From Bugulina stolonifera (taxonomy: Eukaryota > Bryozoa > Gymnolaemata > Cheilostomatida > Bugulidae), in contig OW285192.1 in assembly GCA_935421135.1 (NCBI GenBank), forward strand, positions 7,581,001-7,645,000: a stretch of 64,000 nucleotides of DNA, written 5' to 3'. Below are positions 1-12,968 of the stretch, one piece after another. The notes beneath the pieces are model-generated. The model worked only from the letters and a program-made list of their open reading frames with translations. It had not been told where the DNA came from and did no database searches. The translations under genes and the position numbers were made by a program. Every line of letters begins with the position of its first letter. The stretch's first letter is position 1.

Positions 1-187
1 GTAATTCTACTATCAGAACATAATATAACTAAGCATGCATGTATTTGTGAATATAAACAGTATGTTATGAAATCTTGACTTACTACTACATACATGTAAA
101 TAAAACAATTGTGTGTTCTGGGTAGGGTGTTTATTTGATTGACCTTCCTACATCCCAGCAAAACTATCTAAACTTCTACTAACTCAC

Positions 188-3100
188 CCTGTAATACACC
201 CAGTACAAAGTCTTGTTTATTCCAGGCAGCTGTCTTGCTGTCTCCAGAAATGTTACCACATCTGTAAACCGCCACAGGCAGACCTCTCTGTCCTGCCTTA
301 AGGACTATCTGCTCTGCCACCCACTTAGTCTGAGAGTATCCGTCTGTTAGTTTGTTCCCATATTGGGTCATATCACTATTCTCCCGACCTTGCTCTACTA
401 CTTGTGGGAACACAGCATCGGTACTACAATTACATCAATATCAAGGTTGTTGGAATAATATAGTATATATTGTATATTTTTGACATACATGCATGCATGT
501 ACATGTACATAATATAATGTGACAGTATGCACTGCAAGTACAGTGTTGACTCGCTCTGAAATTGCTTTTGAAGTTGTGTTCTCTTGCTAAAGGTTGAAAA
601 AAGTTATGATAACTCCAAATTATTTGAATAATTCACAGATGTATCAGAGCTCCAGTTAGATTGAAGGTACAGAAAGGGTTGCTATACAGGTTATTAGAGG
701 CAACAGTGGCTGCTCTCAATTTAATGAGAACAATAGTCAATAATGTCAAATAGTGTTATTACTAATCATAAAACATGCTACAGCTCTGTGAAATGGCACC
801 TTCACATCTGACCAACCTGACATAATGGACGGGTTTGATCTTGCCAGTACAAGCGAACACAATGATATTCTCTGTTCCCATAACATTGGCAGCGTGCAAT
901 GCATGGTAAGGGTAGAGTAGGTTCACGTAGGCGGCAGCATGTACAATGAAATCAATCTCTGTCAGCAGATACCCATAGTCTTCCTGATTCAGACCCAGTC
1001 TCAGCAATGAAATGTCACCTGAATATTCACACAAACAATAACTTGAATATCTATATTACAGAGAGGCCTCACAAATTTTAAAAAAAGTTCTCCTACCATT
1101 TCCTACCCATTACAACTTGAAGAATAGAAGTCTATATAAAAGGCGTTCGATGAGACCAGAACAGAATCTTTGACTTACCACCAAGACAGGAGACTCTCTC
1201 CTTGACAGTGTCTTCAGTTAAGGTCTTTCCATCCAGCAGATTGTATTTGGCAAGATTCTCCAGAACTCTCTCTATTGGGTCATCTTCAGCTCTTGTGCGA
1301 ACGACGCAGTGGATATGAGCCTAGAAGTTTAATAAAAACTCAGCATTAAATTTCTACCATTGTCTTTGGATTACCTTTTCTAATACAGTGTCATCATAGT
1401 ACAGAGTAGTTCATATACAGATATAATAACTTACAGGTAGGCGCTCTTTATATACTTTGATGTACAACTACATACACCTACATATACGTAGCAATTGTGT
1501 TACATTGAACTCTACACAAGTGTTGTTGTTATACTACCAGCACTGTCTGTACTAAAGTTATAAACTGTGAGCTGTATTAACTTTCAGTAGTAATTTTCCT
1601 ATTAGTTCTGTATGCAGGCTACTGTATGTACTCTGGTGAAATACTGCCTGAGTGGTACGGTGTACCACTGGTACCACATCATACCACTGCTGCAATACCC
1701 ACATACCTGAGTGCTCTCTATCAGATCTCTAATAAGAAAGGCTCCCAGAAAGCCTGTGGAGCCTGTGAGTAGCACACTTCCTGTTCGCCAATTCGGGCGG
1801 TACTTGAACATCCTCCAGAAAGCTCGTAGCTGCATGTCCATACTAACAACAGGTAGCTCTGACTTAGATACTGCTTAGATCAGTTATATACATACTACTA
1901 GGGAATGAAATTTAACTTAATCAGTTCAACTGTGCCAATATAGTAAGTTAACCTATCAGACGAATAGAATGAATATTACCTGGTATCAGCAAGACTTTGC
2001 ACATGAGCCAAAGGACGGCTGAAACAGAATGAAAAACTAAGTACTATGCAATCGGCTTATAAACAACAGATTTTGCAACATGTCTTTGAATATCTATGTG
2101 ATGTCATAATTATAAAATAGCCATTGTGCATTACTTGGCCTGATCCATACAGTACTAGGTTGTAAAAGGAGAGTTATCTACTCTTGGCAATTCGGAACAT
2201 GATTTTAGAAAAAATGTAGAATACGCATTTGTCATGACACAGAAATATGCATTTGAGTGCAATGCATGCATCATTGTATACAATATACAGTAACATACAT
2301 GTATTACATACAACATATTATTGTAGTAGGTTTTGCGTTCACGCTCATTTAGACCTACTATAATTGGTGTATTTAGATGTAAGTTTAGATACAAAGCAAA
2401 TGAGTAGAGACTTGGATGCCGAAACCGCTACTGCTAAATGCATGCATCAACCTACTTGATGAGAGTAGCCTGGTCATGTTTGTCCACTTCTTTGTTAAGG
2501 TCAATATTAGACATCGTATCGTCACAGACGATGGTATCTCCCCTAATCTTAGAGTCTATCAGCTTCCCCATTGATGTAATGGTTGGATGACGGAACAAGT
2601 CCTGCACCGTCAACTGAACCTCCAGATCATTGGACAACCGGCTCAGAAGTTTAGCGGCCAGCAAGGAATGGCTGCAAAAAGAAATTACCAGTCATTCACT
2701 GTTAGTATTAAGCTCTGACACCAGCTGCTTTTGCTTTCTTTGTGCTCATAGAAGTGTTATGGTACATAGAGGTTATAAGTAGTTAAAAGGTAGCACTGAA
2801 AGACCACTGTGATTGGAGGAATGAAAGGCAGAACATTATTTGGTCTGAGAGTTCAAGTCTAGGAGAATCTATTGTCTCAAATATTTTATACATGCAAGGG
2901 TATACCGTATTTAAGGCAGTGAAGGCATTTTATCTTGCTTTTTGGTTGGTTTATTGATCACTAACATGATGTTGTGAAATTAACTTTGAAGGCTGCAATG
3001 GCTGCTCCAGCTTTGCTCTCAGTTTGCATTCAGGTCGGAGCACACCTGCGGTACAAAGACCCAGTAGTTAGTAGACATCAGTGGGGTTCGAGCCCTGGAC

Positions 3101-6100
3101 CTTCAGGATAGGCGCTCTAACCCACTGAGCCACCTCCTACTCCTGCTGAATGTATCAAATCTTCCTCACTCTTCATAAATAGATGTCCCTACTTTATTAT
3201 ATGCAGTTAAACATATCAAGACACACACATCTTACCCTCCAAGATCAAAGAAACTCTCTTGCACATCAATGTGTTTTGAACCAAGAAGATCTCGCCACAT
3301 TGGCAGCAGTAGTTTTTCTGTCTCCGTGGTGGCAGCATCTACATAGCAGCCATTGGCTGATTCCTGACTGTCGTATGCAGGAAGTGCCTTCTTGTCTAGT
3401 TTGCCAGATGTCGGCAGCACTGGAATACTGCCAAATAAAGCAAAATAGTGCATATTTCTACATGATTGTATGTAAGCGGTATTCCCAATCAATATTGTCA
3501 ATTTGCCACTACAAACCGTGTGTGAATACACTGACAGATGCTATGGATACCAATAATAGAAAATTAGAAGCATTTTGATAGCTTAGCCTCACTACTGACC
3601 TTTGTAGGAACACAAAGTAGGAAGGTATCATATAGAAAGGCAGCATTTTCTTAAGAGCCTCCCTAATCTCACGCTTAGTTGTTGGATACTCTGAGACTAC
3701 ATATGACACCAGGAACTTGTCATCTCCTTCATCCCCTTCTACTTGTATGACACATGAGCTAACCATTGGTAAGTCCAACATGGCTGCCTCGATGGCCTTC
3801 AAAGTACAACAAGTACTGTAGCATACAGACATTAAACATTCTTCTGCGTGAAAATTATTAGAAGTTATATAGGCTAAGTTTTCCATCATTATCATGTAAT
3901 AAAACTCTCTGTCGAGGAAACTGAATCTGATAGCATAGGTTCTCAAAATAACTTTGGTTCCTTATTACCTGCACTTCAATAGAATAGCCTCGGATCTTAT
4001 GCATTGAATCACACCTTCCACAAATCTCTAGACTGCCATCACTGAGCAGATAGCCCCAGTCTCCTGCTTTATACAACTTTGTACCGGGTTCTAACTGCAA
4101 GGCTTTCGGGGCTTCCACAAACCGGTCTCGATCTAAATCTGGCCTGTTCAAATATCCTCTGGCTAGTGTCGGCCCACCGATGTAGATCTTAAAATATTAT
4201 GTTAAGCATGCAGGTGAACTTTAGAAGCGATTACGAGGTAAAGGCGTGAAGAAGCTAATGACAACACTGTGATTCTTCACCAAAATTAGAAAAAACAATC
4301 TCTATCTCTATTCTCTAAATATTCTTAAATAACCGTATCAAACTGTCAAGGGCTATCAAAATTTCTCTAAGATTGCACCTAACTGGGGTCATTCATTATG
4401 TTGATTTACACCTCATCCATTCTTATTGTATCGACAGTTAATATGCGTTGACGGTTTCTCAGAAATAGACATATAGATGTATACATGTGCATGTATACCT
4501 AGAGCTACAATATGATGAATGTTCAGGTACTCACCTCTCCAGCCACGCCTACAGGTTGCACCACCATATCCTCTCCCATAATGTAGACCTCTACACCAGA
4601 TGGTAACACCTTGCCAACCGGACAGTACTTCCTAGATGTCAGGTCTCCCTGAAGAGTGAAGAATATAGTAGGTTGCTGAAGGACAACAGGGCTCTCAAAC
4701 TCCAATAATCGTAATATCAAATATGCATTGTACAAAGATGGTGTAAAAAGCAAATATCTTTCTCCTGGCAGATTGCTAGGTCGTGCTATAAAATATTTAA
4801 GTGATGGAACAGATAATTTTAACTCAAGTTATTTTTTGGTTAACTAGTAGCCTACAAGTTGTCATGTTTGATTAGGTCCTACTCTTATTTCAACTAAAAG
4901 ATAATTTGCAGATCACAAACCACTTTCCTAGAAAATATCCCAAGTACACTACATGATTTCCAACAGAATGAAGGTATTAAATATAAAATCATTAAACTAT
5001 AAGATATCTTTACTTCTATGACATATCTTTACCCTTATAACATACCTTTACCCCTGTAATATACCTTTGTCTCTATAAAATATCTTTACCTTGTTTATTT
5101 GGTAATAATTAGAGAGATCAAGAGCGGCGATGTCATGAGCTTCAGATATGCTGTACAAGTTTACAAACTGTATCCATGGAAACATCTTCACTGACCTCTC
5201 CAGGAGACACGTTGTCACTACTTCACCACAGAGCCATAGTTGCCTGAAGAAATTTAGGCATTAATAACGACTACTCTTTGGCTAGAATTGTTCATAACTT
5301 ATGCTGGTCAGTGTCCATTCGGTCGTGTCATATGGTTATCTGTAATATTTGACTGTGTAAGTGTAGGTGCAAGCCTCATTCTTGTGTCACTAGGACCCTT
5401 CCATCGGTTCAAAATAAAAACTTCCCACCTGTGAGCGACTGGTAAATGAGGAATAGGTAAGAACTACATGTACAATATCACCACAGTTTTGATTGCTGTT
5501 TATATATCTTATGCTCTTCAGTATATCTACTGGCTTGGTATACAATTATTTCGTATTTCACTTCATTGGCTTTGCTTTCAAAAGTAGACTAAATACTTAA
5601 CGTCGAGATTGACCACCAAGTACCTGACGGACTTGAAGCAGCCCTTGAGATCGGGTAGATTGTACTCTATGATCGTCTCAAACAGAGATGGAGTGAACAT
5701 GGTTCTGGTGATCTTGTTCTTCTTGATGAACTGGCAGAGCTGTGGTGGGTCGTATATCACGTTATCTGGTATAACATACAACGTGGCTCCTGGAAGTAAT
5801 CACAGAAATATCTAAATTTAAGCAGAGAAGTGTATGAGTACTATTTTGGCAAAAGGAACATACACATTGAGAGTATACAAGGGTGATTTTCCAGTTTATC
5901 TTTATCGGCCTTTATCTTCCAGCTAAATATTTAAGTCACAAATTCACATGCATTTTCAATAGTATGTATTAGAGTTATGTAATGAAGTTTTCGTGAATGC
6001 TTCCATTTTATTTTGTCCAAATGAAAAGTCCGCGAGCCTGTAAACGATAATGATTTACTATTTCCAGCATGGCAAAAATCCTACATTGTAATCCCATCTT

Positions 6101-9100
6101 TCATGCTGTTGGAATCACTTTTTAGACTAAGGTCTTGGAGAAGTTGAAGACTCACCCTTACAAAGAGGTCTAAACATTTCCCACACAAAGAATACATTAC
6201 AAGCTTCTCTGTCTCCGTCTATGAATGGGTAGGTATCATGTCTCCATGTATAGCAATATACTGCACCCCTGTGTGGGCACTGTATACCTAATCGAGAAAA
6301 GCAATATTGTGATGGTACAGGACATTTGTATACGACTCCAGCTACCGGAATAAACCCTGCAGCACCTTAAGTGCCTAGTAGTTGTCACAGCACTACTCAG
6401 CTAACACTCGTACTCTCACAACCAGCTGTTTGTATGCTTATACTCAACTGCATTGCATGTCTAAACCATTCATTTACTGTCTATATACGTGTATCTATGT
6501 GTTTATACTCACTCTACTTAACTACATACTGATGTACGTTCATGTATGATTATTACTAAGTCTTTTAGTGCCTTTTATACCCATGTACAGAGGCCCGACC
6601 TCTCAGAATTACTTGATATTCATTTTGTACATGAATTGGATCATTATAAGCAACTTTTGTATAACCCGACCCATTTTGGGTTGGCCGTCGGGCTTCCGGC
6701 GGCCATGTTGTTGCGCAACTTCCGGACGACCCTATGTCGTCTTTTCTCGACACTACGTCGGGCGGAAGTCCTTATACTATATAAAGGGCATTGTTTCACT
6801 GTTCATTGTCTCAGTCTTCACTTGGCTTTCAACAAAAACACATCTATACTTGATACAGAGACTTTCACTTCCTTTTGTCAGGTCATTCGCTTAGCGAACC
6901 GCCTACTAGGTCGGATCACTCTCTTTCAACGTATAGTCTGAAGGTCAGACTTGGGACCAGATGGGTCGTCTCTGGTAGTTATTGGGCTACTGAGACCGCT
7001 CGATCTTTTATGTAATGAGAAAGCCTAGCACCACTCATAGGCACTTCAGTTTTGGGTCGGTAGTCGTCCAAGGACGATCGCACGAAATACCAGAAACCAT
7101 TACAATATTACTATATAGTATGTGGCACATCGTACTAAAACTATTGCATATTATGAACTCTGCCACTTGCTATATACAATGCAGATTCACTGCTAAAATC
7201 AGGACCTGTCGCAGAATAGTGAAGAAATCCAATCATGTACATGCTATTACCAATAATAGACACAATGTATAGCCTGCCATTGCAAATTTTGACGGTACTA
7301 CACAAGTGGTGAGTTTGCAAAGATCTAATTAATAGATGTAGGAGTAATGAGTAAATAAAATAATGTTCACAATCAGCAAGTATCTCTCTAGAACTTCAGC
7401 ATATATACAACATAGTTATAACTTTAATAGGATTCAAAGACATTTGATTATAACTTTGATTTCTTCAATTACTGTCATTAGATGTGTAGTCTAGATGCAA
7501 ACCTAATATTGAATATGTACAAATAAAATGTATTGTGTTACAAGTGCAGTATTACTACTTTGCTAATGCATACTAATGATAGACGCTATACAATGTAACC
7601 TAATTATTAATCTTATATTGATTTAGGTTTAGTTGAATACCTTTAGGTTTACCAGTGGTACCAGAGGAATAAACAACATAAGCTAAGTTGTCAAGGGTTA
7701 TCTTCTCATTGATTTCTATTTTACCAGCAGCGGATAACTCCCTCTCTATCATGCTTCTCCAGGCTCCAGTCATATCCAAACACTGATCTGTTAGCACAAA
7801 AGAGCTGAATAACAACCATGCTTGTCAGTAGCTACAGTAATGACTATGGCTGCACTATAAAGAGACGGCTGGAAGACCATACTTAACAGGCGAGAGAAAT
7901 CATTATAGTTCTCAATATCAAGTTGTGGTGCAATTTAAAAGAAACCTCTTAATAATAATGATTTTACTATGGCTTTGGTGTTCACTGTGTGTGAGATATT
8001 TTGTACGATTGTCATAGCTGGCCATTCCTGTGGACGAGACAGGAGCAGATTTGTTAGCTAGGAAAACTTTGCTAGAGTGATTGTGTGTTTAGCATCAGCT
8101 CTTCTCCCCAGACAGACAGACTATAATGCGTACTTACATGTATATACACGTGTACATATCATTATTAATGCAAAACGCAAACATACCTTTCATAACATCC
8201 ATGTTGTTGATTAACTCCGTCTTAGAGAGGATATACTTCGGTGTGGCATCTGCTATGATATCCTGAAATAGTCTACTTGGATATGCCACGTCTAAAGGTA
8301 AGTACGCTCCACCTGAGGTTCACAAACAACTCCATGAATTTAAGGATGTGTAATGTAGGTCGGGAATTAAAGTGTATAACAAATTATTTTCCAAACTCTA
8401 GTTGAACAAATAGATTAGAGAATGAACCTGAATGGTAACTTCACCAATTGTGTTGAAAGCAGTCACGAACAGAAATTACAGAAATGCTTTTTATTTTCAA
8501 GATAATGCATTCCACCATGCATTCCAGATATAGAAAGAGCCAACATCACCAGCTTGTAGGCGAATGAATACCGTAACACAACAGGGTCACATGATGGTTT
8601 ACACAAACACTTAGATGAAATTAAGTTGAAGATGCTGTTCACGAGGAATTTCCCCCAGTAGAAAAAAATAAAGGTGGAACTCACCTGCTTTGAGTATTGC
8701 TATGTAGCTGATGACGTATTCCAAGCTCCTCTCCATGTATATACCTACACAGCTGTCTGCCACCACACCCTTTAGTCTGAGGTAAGAGGACAGCAGGTCA
8801 GTTACTTCATTGAGTTCAGCATAGGTCAGGTTACCTGCGACATGAAGCCAGTGAAATGTTTAGATGTCACTAAATGGGATCCACTGCTACTGCTACTTCT
8901 AGATTCTAGAGGCTTTATTTCCCATAGCTACATGTAGTTATATGTTCTTGGCCAAACTTTTAATATGGCATGTGTTGGACAGGTGCTCTACTTACTAATT
9001 CTTAGTGAAACTGGAGCAGTCAAGGCCTAGTGTTTACAGCGAAAGGTTTCCGAAAAAAGTATGAGAATCACTAGTGGCGCTAATAAAGACATTGGAGTTT

Positions 9101-12100
9101 AAAATGTCTATGTAAAACATTAGAAACCTTCTGAGGTGTTATTAGCATGGTGGTGGCTTTTCCCTACCCAAATAGAAAGACATAGACTACCTCAGGTCCT
9201 TGTCTCTACCTCCAAAGAGCTTTTAGTAGTGTCTATTTCGTTTATAATTCTAATCTGTTCATATGAGTATAATAAGTATCAAAATGTAACAAGATAAATA
9301 ATAAAGAATGTCGCATACCGTTCTCACTGACGACTGCAACATTATTAGGGGTTTTCTCCACTTGCTTTGTAAAGAGGTCTGGTAACAGACCCAACTTAAT
9401 GTAATCTTCCATTTCTAAATCCTTTTGTCCTCTGCAATGAAGAAGTCATACAATTATGTGATACACAATGATAGGCATAGAAAATGTCGGTTTGTAAAAC
9501 TGGACAGTCATCTATGGCTTAATTATAATAATGTGCATCTGTTTTGCTGGAATACCCTCATTTTAATACTAGATTATACTCCATGTTACTTTGTATAGTA
9601 AATCAATATAAAATTTAGTGTTAATAAAAACACAATAGTAATATGCATGTAAAGAGATTTGTTGCTCAGAGTTTTTTACTACTGGGAGTCTGGAAAGGAA
9701 CAGAGATTTTCTGGTAGTTACACAACGTCGGTGTTGGAATATTTACATCTACAAAGTAATTATTGTAATTCAAAAATGTTACATTCGTAACTTAGATTCA
9801 CCAAGCGCTACGACTGCAGCATCTCTCAGTCACCAGATGACGCAGTGTTTTTTTATAGCCTTAATGTTAATATTTATCCAATGTTCAGGGCGGAGAGGGT
9901 ACTCACAATCCCCCAGATTAGACCTACAGCTACAGTGGTAATTAGATCAGCCACTGCTAAAGAGTTTGATGTATTAACAGAGAGTCTGTCAACTGTTTCG
10001 TGTTTACACTTTATTGCGCTTCAAGAAATTGGTCTATTTATATTTTAGAACACGTTACGTAGATTCAGAATTCATGCACATGTACGCAATTGAAAAATGG
10101 ATCAATAGCGATTAGGGATCCTACAAATTAAATTTGCTAACATATTTATATATGCATGCACGTGTATGTACTAATTATATATTGTACATGGATAATATAT
10201 TTAAACATGCTTTCCAATGGTTTTATTTGTTCATTGCCCCCTTTCGTCGAAGTTTCATTGGACTTCTGTATAATTTCGATATTCCCAATTGCCTGCGAGC
10301 TAAATATCGGTATACGGATAATTGGCTAACTGAGATTCAATTATATGTCTATGATGAACACGCATAATTAGATTTGACACAATAAGGAGTAAATATATCG
10401 CCCACTACAACCTGGCTCTACCTACCATGACATGCCATGAACGATTTTAATTAAATATTCACACAAATCTTTCTTACTAGAAATAAGTCTAATTATTCAT
10501 TTCATCTACTAACAGTCAAACCATGTATCTATTAATGTGAGTTTAGTCAAATTTAATCAAGTCGTTAGTCTTCGTTTGACATCACCCCGCTGCGATAACC
10601 AAGTATTTCTTGGTGTAAATCTACGTGTACATGTACATGAAAGATTTTTATTGAGGAGTAAGGTAAAGTTATATAATTTGTGAACATCAAGTTACTGTGA
10701 AAGAAAAGGTATAGTGGTCAAGTGTCCTGACCACTATGCTGGGCGAATGGGTGCCGTGGAGGATGCTTTGAGGAGGCTTCGGGTTTAAACTGGCAAGTCA
10801 GGGATGAGCTATTTTCACAGATGTGAAACCCAGTCCTTGACTACTCAGCAATAAATTTCTTGAAAAAGAAAGATTACATATTTAAAGTATTCTTGTGCAA
10901 ATAATTTTCAACAAAAATCTATAATTTAAGTGTCTGGCCTCATCTTCAACTGTGTGTCATTCAATCTATTTTTAAACATTTTGAGTAAAGCAGGGTATCA
11001 CTCTCAACAAAATCCAATCTGAGCCCAGCACCAATATTATTACGTATGTTTCATGCGCAGTGTATCTCTCAATGCTTGAACAAGTCAAGCAGATTCTGAT
11101 GTACATGTAGATTGTTCAAGTAGTTTGAAATGTTGAAATTGAAATCTTAGCCCCCCCCCCCCTTCCTCCCCCCTTCCTCCCCCTTCCCCCTTCCTCGCTT
11201 GCCCTTTTCAGATACCAAGAGTAACATGCAGGGTACAACCGTGGCCCCTTATTTTCATATTGAGAAATACATGTATGTAAATAAAACAAGAATAATTTGT
11301 TTAACTACCTATTACTTGAAATACTCACTTACCTAAACTTCCAATGAAATAGCACTTCTCACCATATACATGCATATATAGAAATATATCTCAATAGCCA
11401 ATAATTATCTTTACAAGTTATTTGTCTGTGTTACTTCGCATTCAAGTTGCATTGTGAGACAATGTTATGTTGTGTATCATAACATGAAACAGCAATATTC
11501 AATATTTTGTATTTAACTAACACGCGACTTGTAGTGACTAGTGTTTATGCTAGAAAGTTATACCTACACACACATTGACGTCTTCAAGTCCTGCAAGTCT
11601 AATACAGCCTTCACTTGAGCTAGAAATTAAATGAGCGACTATAATTGCCTTTATCAAGACGCCTTAAGACTTTGCTTCTTGGCCAATAGAAATCAATAAA
11701 ACTATTTACTGTTATTACATGAAAATCATTAACAAATTGTGGCACATTGTGTACTTGATAATGATATGTACATTGCTATGAACATGGCATGGTGTTGCCT
11801 GACCATATGACACAGGCTACACAGAGCTTTAGGGGTGGTATTGTTGCCCTCCCTGTAAAGTGCAAATAGATATATATGTAGTATTCTGTTTCCAATCTTT
11901 GTATTTTGCACCTGACACTTGCGCTATGTTATCATACGATGTGAGTAACACCTTACACAGTGGTGCAATAGGTCAATAGATGCCCCTACATGTGACGTAA
12001 GGAAAGCAAAAATATTTTAAAACCTGCTGATCTCAGACAGCAGTTTAGATTTCGCTAAACTTGTTGGGTTGAAATGACTTTTTGAGACTTCTGCAGCCCT

Positions 12101-12968
12101 CAAACACTGTCATTGGAAGTTACACGTAGCAAGGCCCAAACAATGAGATACTGAATTTATCACCACACCGCTGCACGCTCTTACGTTCTGCATAGAGCTG
12201 AACTATTTGTTTATGCATAAACAATGAGTACAGAACACATAGTACATAGTACAGTGAAGATAAGACCAACCTACAAATGTATATTGGATTAAAATATGTA
12301 AAATTGTGAAATTAGACCGAAGTGACAATATTACAGAGATATAGGAAAGAGCCAATTTTGGAAGCAGCGTACACACTGGTGTTATAGTCTCCTAAACTAA
12401 ACAAGCTGAATACCGTTTTTCGACGGATGGTATGCTCAATACGCATTTAGAACTCGTTAAAAGGTGAGAAACACGTTTATTTACGTACAGTTGGACTTTG
12501 ACCTCGCCCTGATTACAGAGAAATATTACCATGCAGGAAATGTAGGATGAGAGTACATGCAATGTATTTATAAGAGTCAGACTTTACTTAGATATGGCCT
12601 GTTTGCCTATGGCCAACTCATCTATTTATGCTCAATTACGAGTTCACTTTTCAGAAGATAAGAGTAAAGATGAACTGATTTGCATTTCAACCTTTGATCG
12701 ATTAGGAGTTGTCTATCTTTGCCAACTTATTAAAATAGTACAGAATAGCTTTTAGGCATACAGTTTTTTCCACAGTAGACAATGTATAATTAAACTTCTA
12801 CAAAGTTGCACCAATTAGCCTACATGCAGTATCTGGCGGATAGACTGCAGTGCAATTGCTATTCTCTTATACAATCATGTAGATCAAGTTTCAAAGTTGT
12901 CGTCTCCTTCTCCTTGTGATTGAAGTTATCGTCAATGTACATCACCCTGAGGTCAGTTGTTCTGCCAT
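188..12968 (-). CDS. NRPS-like protein: adenylation - carrier - thioester reductase (3' end outside window)
   Basis: Spliced gene; exons from 5' to 3': 12946-12968 (tentative first, 7 codons, MAEQLTS), 9319-9431, 8685-8834, 8187-8312, 7641-7820, 6156-6287, 5624-5789, 5090-5243, 4535-4648, 3969-4187, 3600-3796, 3236-3427, 2456-2671, possibly 1980-2018, then 1707-1858, 1179-1320, 817-1018, 188-423. Seen: adenylation motifs YSSGTTGKPKG (A3), YKAGDWG (A7), CGRCDSMHKIRGYS (A8), PTSGKLDKKALP (A10 lysine); carrier motif DLGGHSLL with the phosphopantetheine serine; then a Rossmann reductase with GSTGFLG and YSQTK (SDR YxxxK). Family knowledge: such A-T-R proteins activate a carboxylic acid with ATP, load it on the carrier and release it reductively with NAD(P)H as aldehyde or alcohol (Lys2-like layout). 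Phases fit at all junctions except between 2456-2671 and 1707-1858, where the mini-exon or a donor is unresolved. The reductase C-terminus lies beyond base 1. Substrate unknown. Confidence 0.88.
2985..3145 (-). repeat. tRNA-derived SINE in NRPS-like intron
   Basis: Read on the minus strand it begins GTAGGAGGTGGCTCAGTGGG, continues with an A-box-like GTTAGAGCGCC, then GGCTCGAACCCC, a clear RNA polymerase III B box. The head folds like a tRNA but is followed by about 90 bp of unrelated body, so it is a SINE rather than a tRNA gene. It sits in the intron between exons 3236-3427 and 2456-2671, in the same orientation as the gene. Confidence 0.75.
6555..7115 (+). repeat. Dispersed repeat, possible solo LTR (copy 1)
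   Basis: A GC-richer block inside an NRPS-like intron, clearly different from its AT-rich surroundings. It shares ordered stretches with 57165-57690: a GTCTTTTA start, GGATCATT-TAAGCA-CTTTTGT followed by CCGACCC, and an end resembling GAAA-CATTACAATAT. It contains CTATATAAAGGG at about 6778, a TATA-like box, as expected in an LTR promoter. No gag or pol is adjacent. The exact ends and target duplication could not be fixed; a MITE is an alternative. Confidence 0.5.
10715..10865 (+). repeat. SINE, family B copy 1
   Basis: Shares ordered blocks with 50700-50835 (minus) and 60435-60545 (plus): a GGTGCCGT-GAGG block, a degenerate B box (GGGTTTAAACT), then AAGTCAGGGA, an ATTTTCA/GATxTGAAAC block, TTGACTACTCA and a tail near AATTTCTTG. 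The tRNA-like head TAGTGGTCAAGTGTCCTGAC starts the copy. It lies in the long first intron proposed for the NRPS-like gene. Confidence 0.65.
11149..11204 (+). repeat. Pyrimidine (C-rich) low-complexity tract
   Basis: A run of about 13 cytosines followed by repeated CCTTCC units. Simple sequence with no coding signal, inside the proposed first intron of the NRPS-like gene. Confidence 0.9.

Noticed and set aside
627..630. HMDD in place of YxDD as an inactivating change in the reverse transcriptase (residue numbers)
   Set aside because: The two catalytic aspartates are kept, and HMDD is, as far as I recall, a normal variant in several invertebrate Ty3-type elements.
3030..3145. tRNA gene on the minus strand
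   Set aside because: A and B boxes are clear, but the acceptor stem does not close and a non-tRNA body follows; a SINE explains it.
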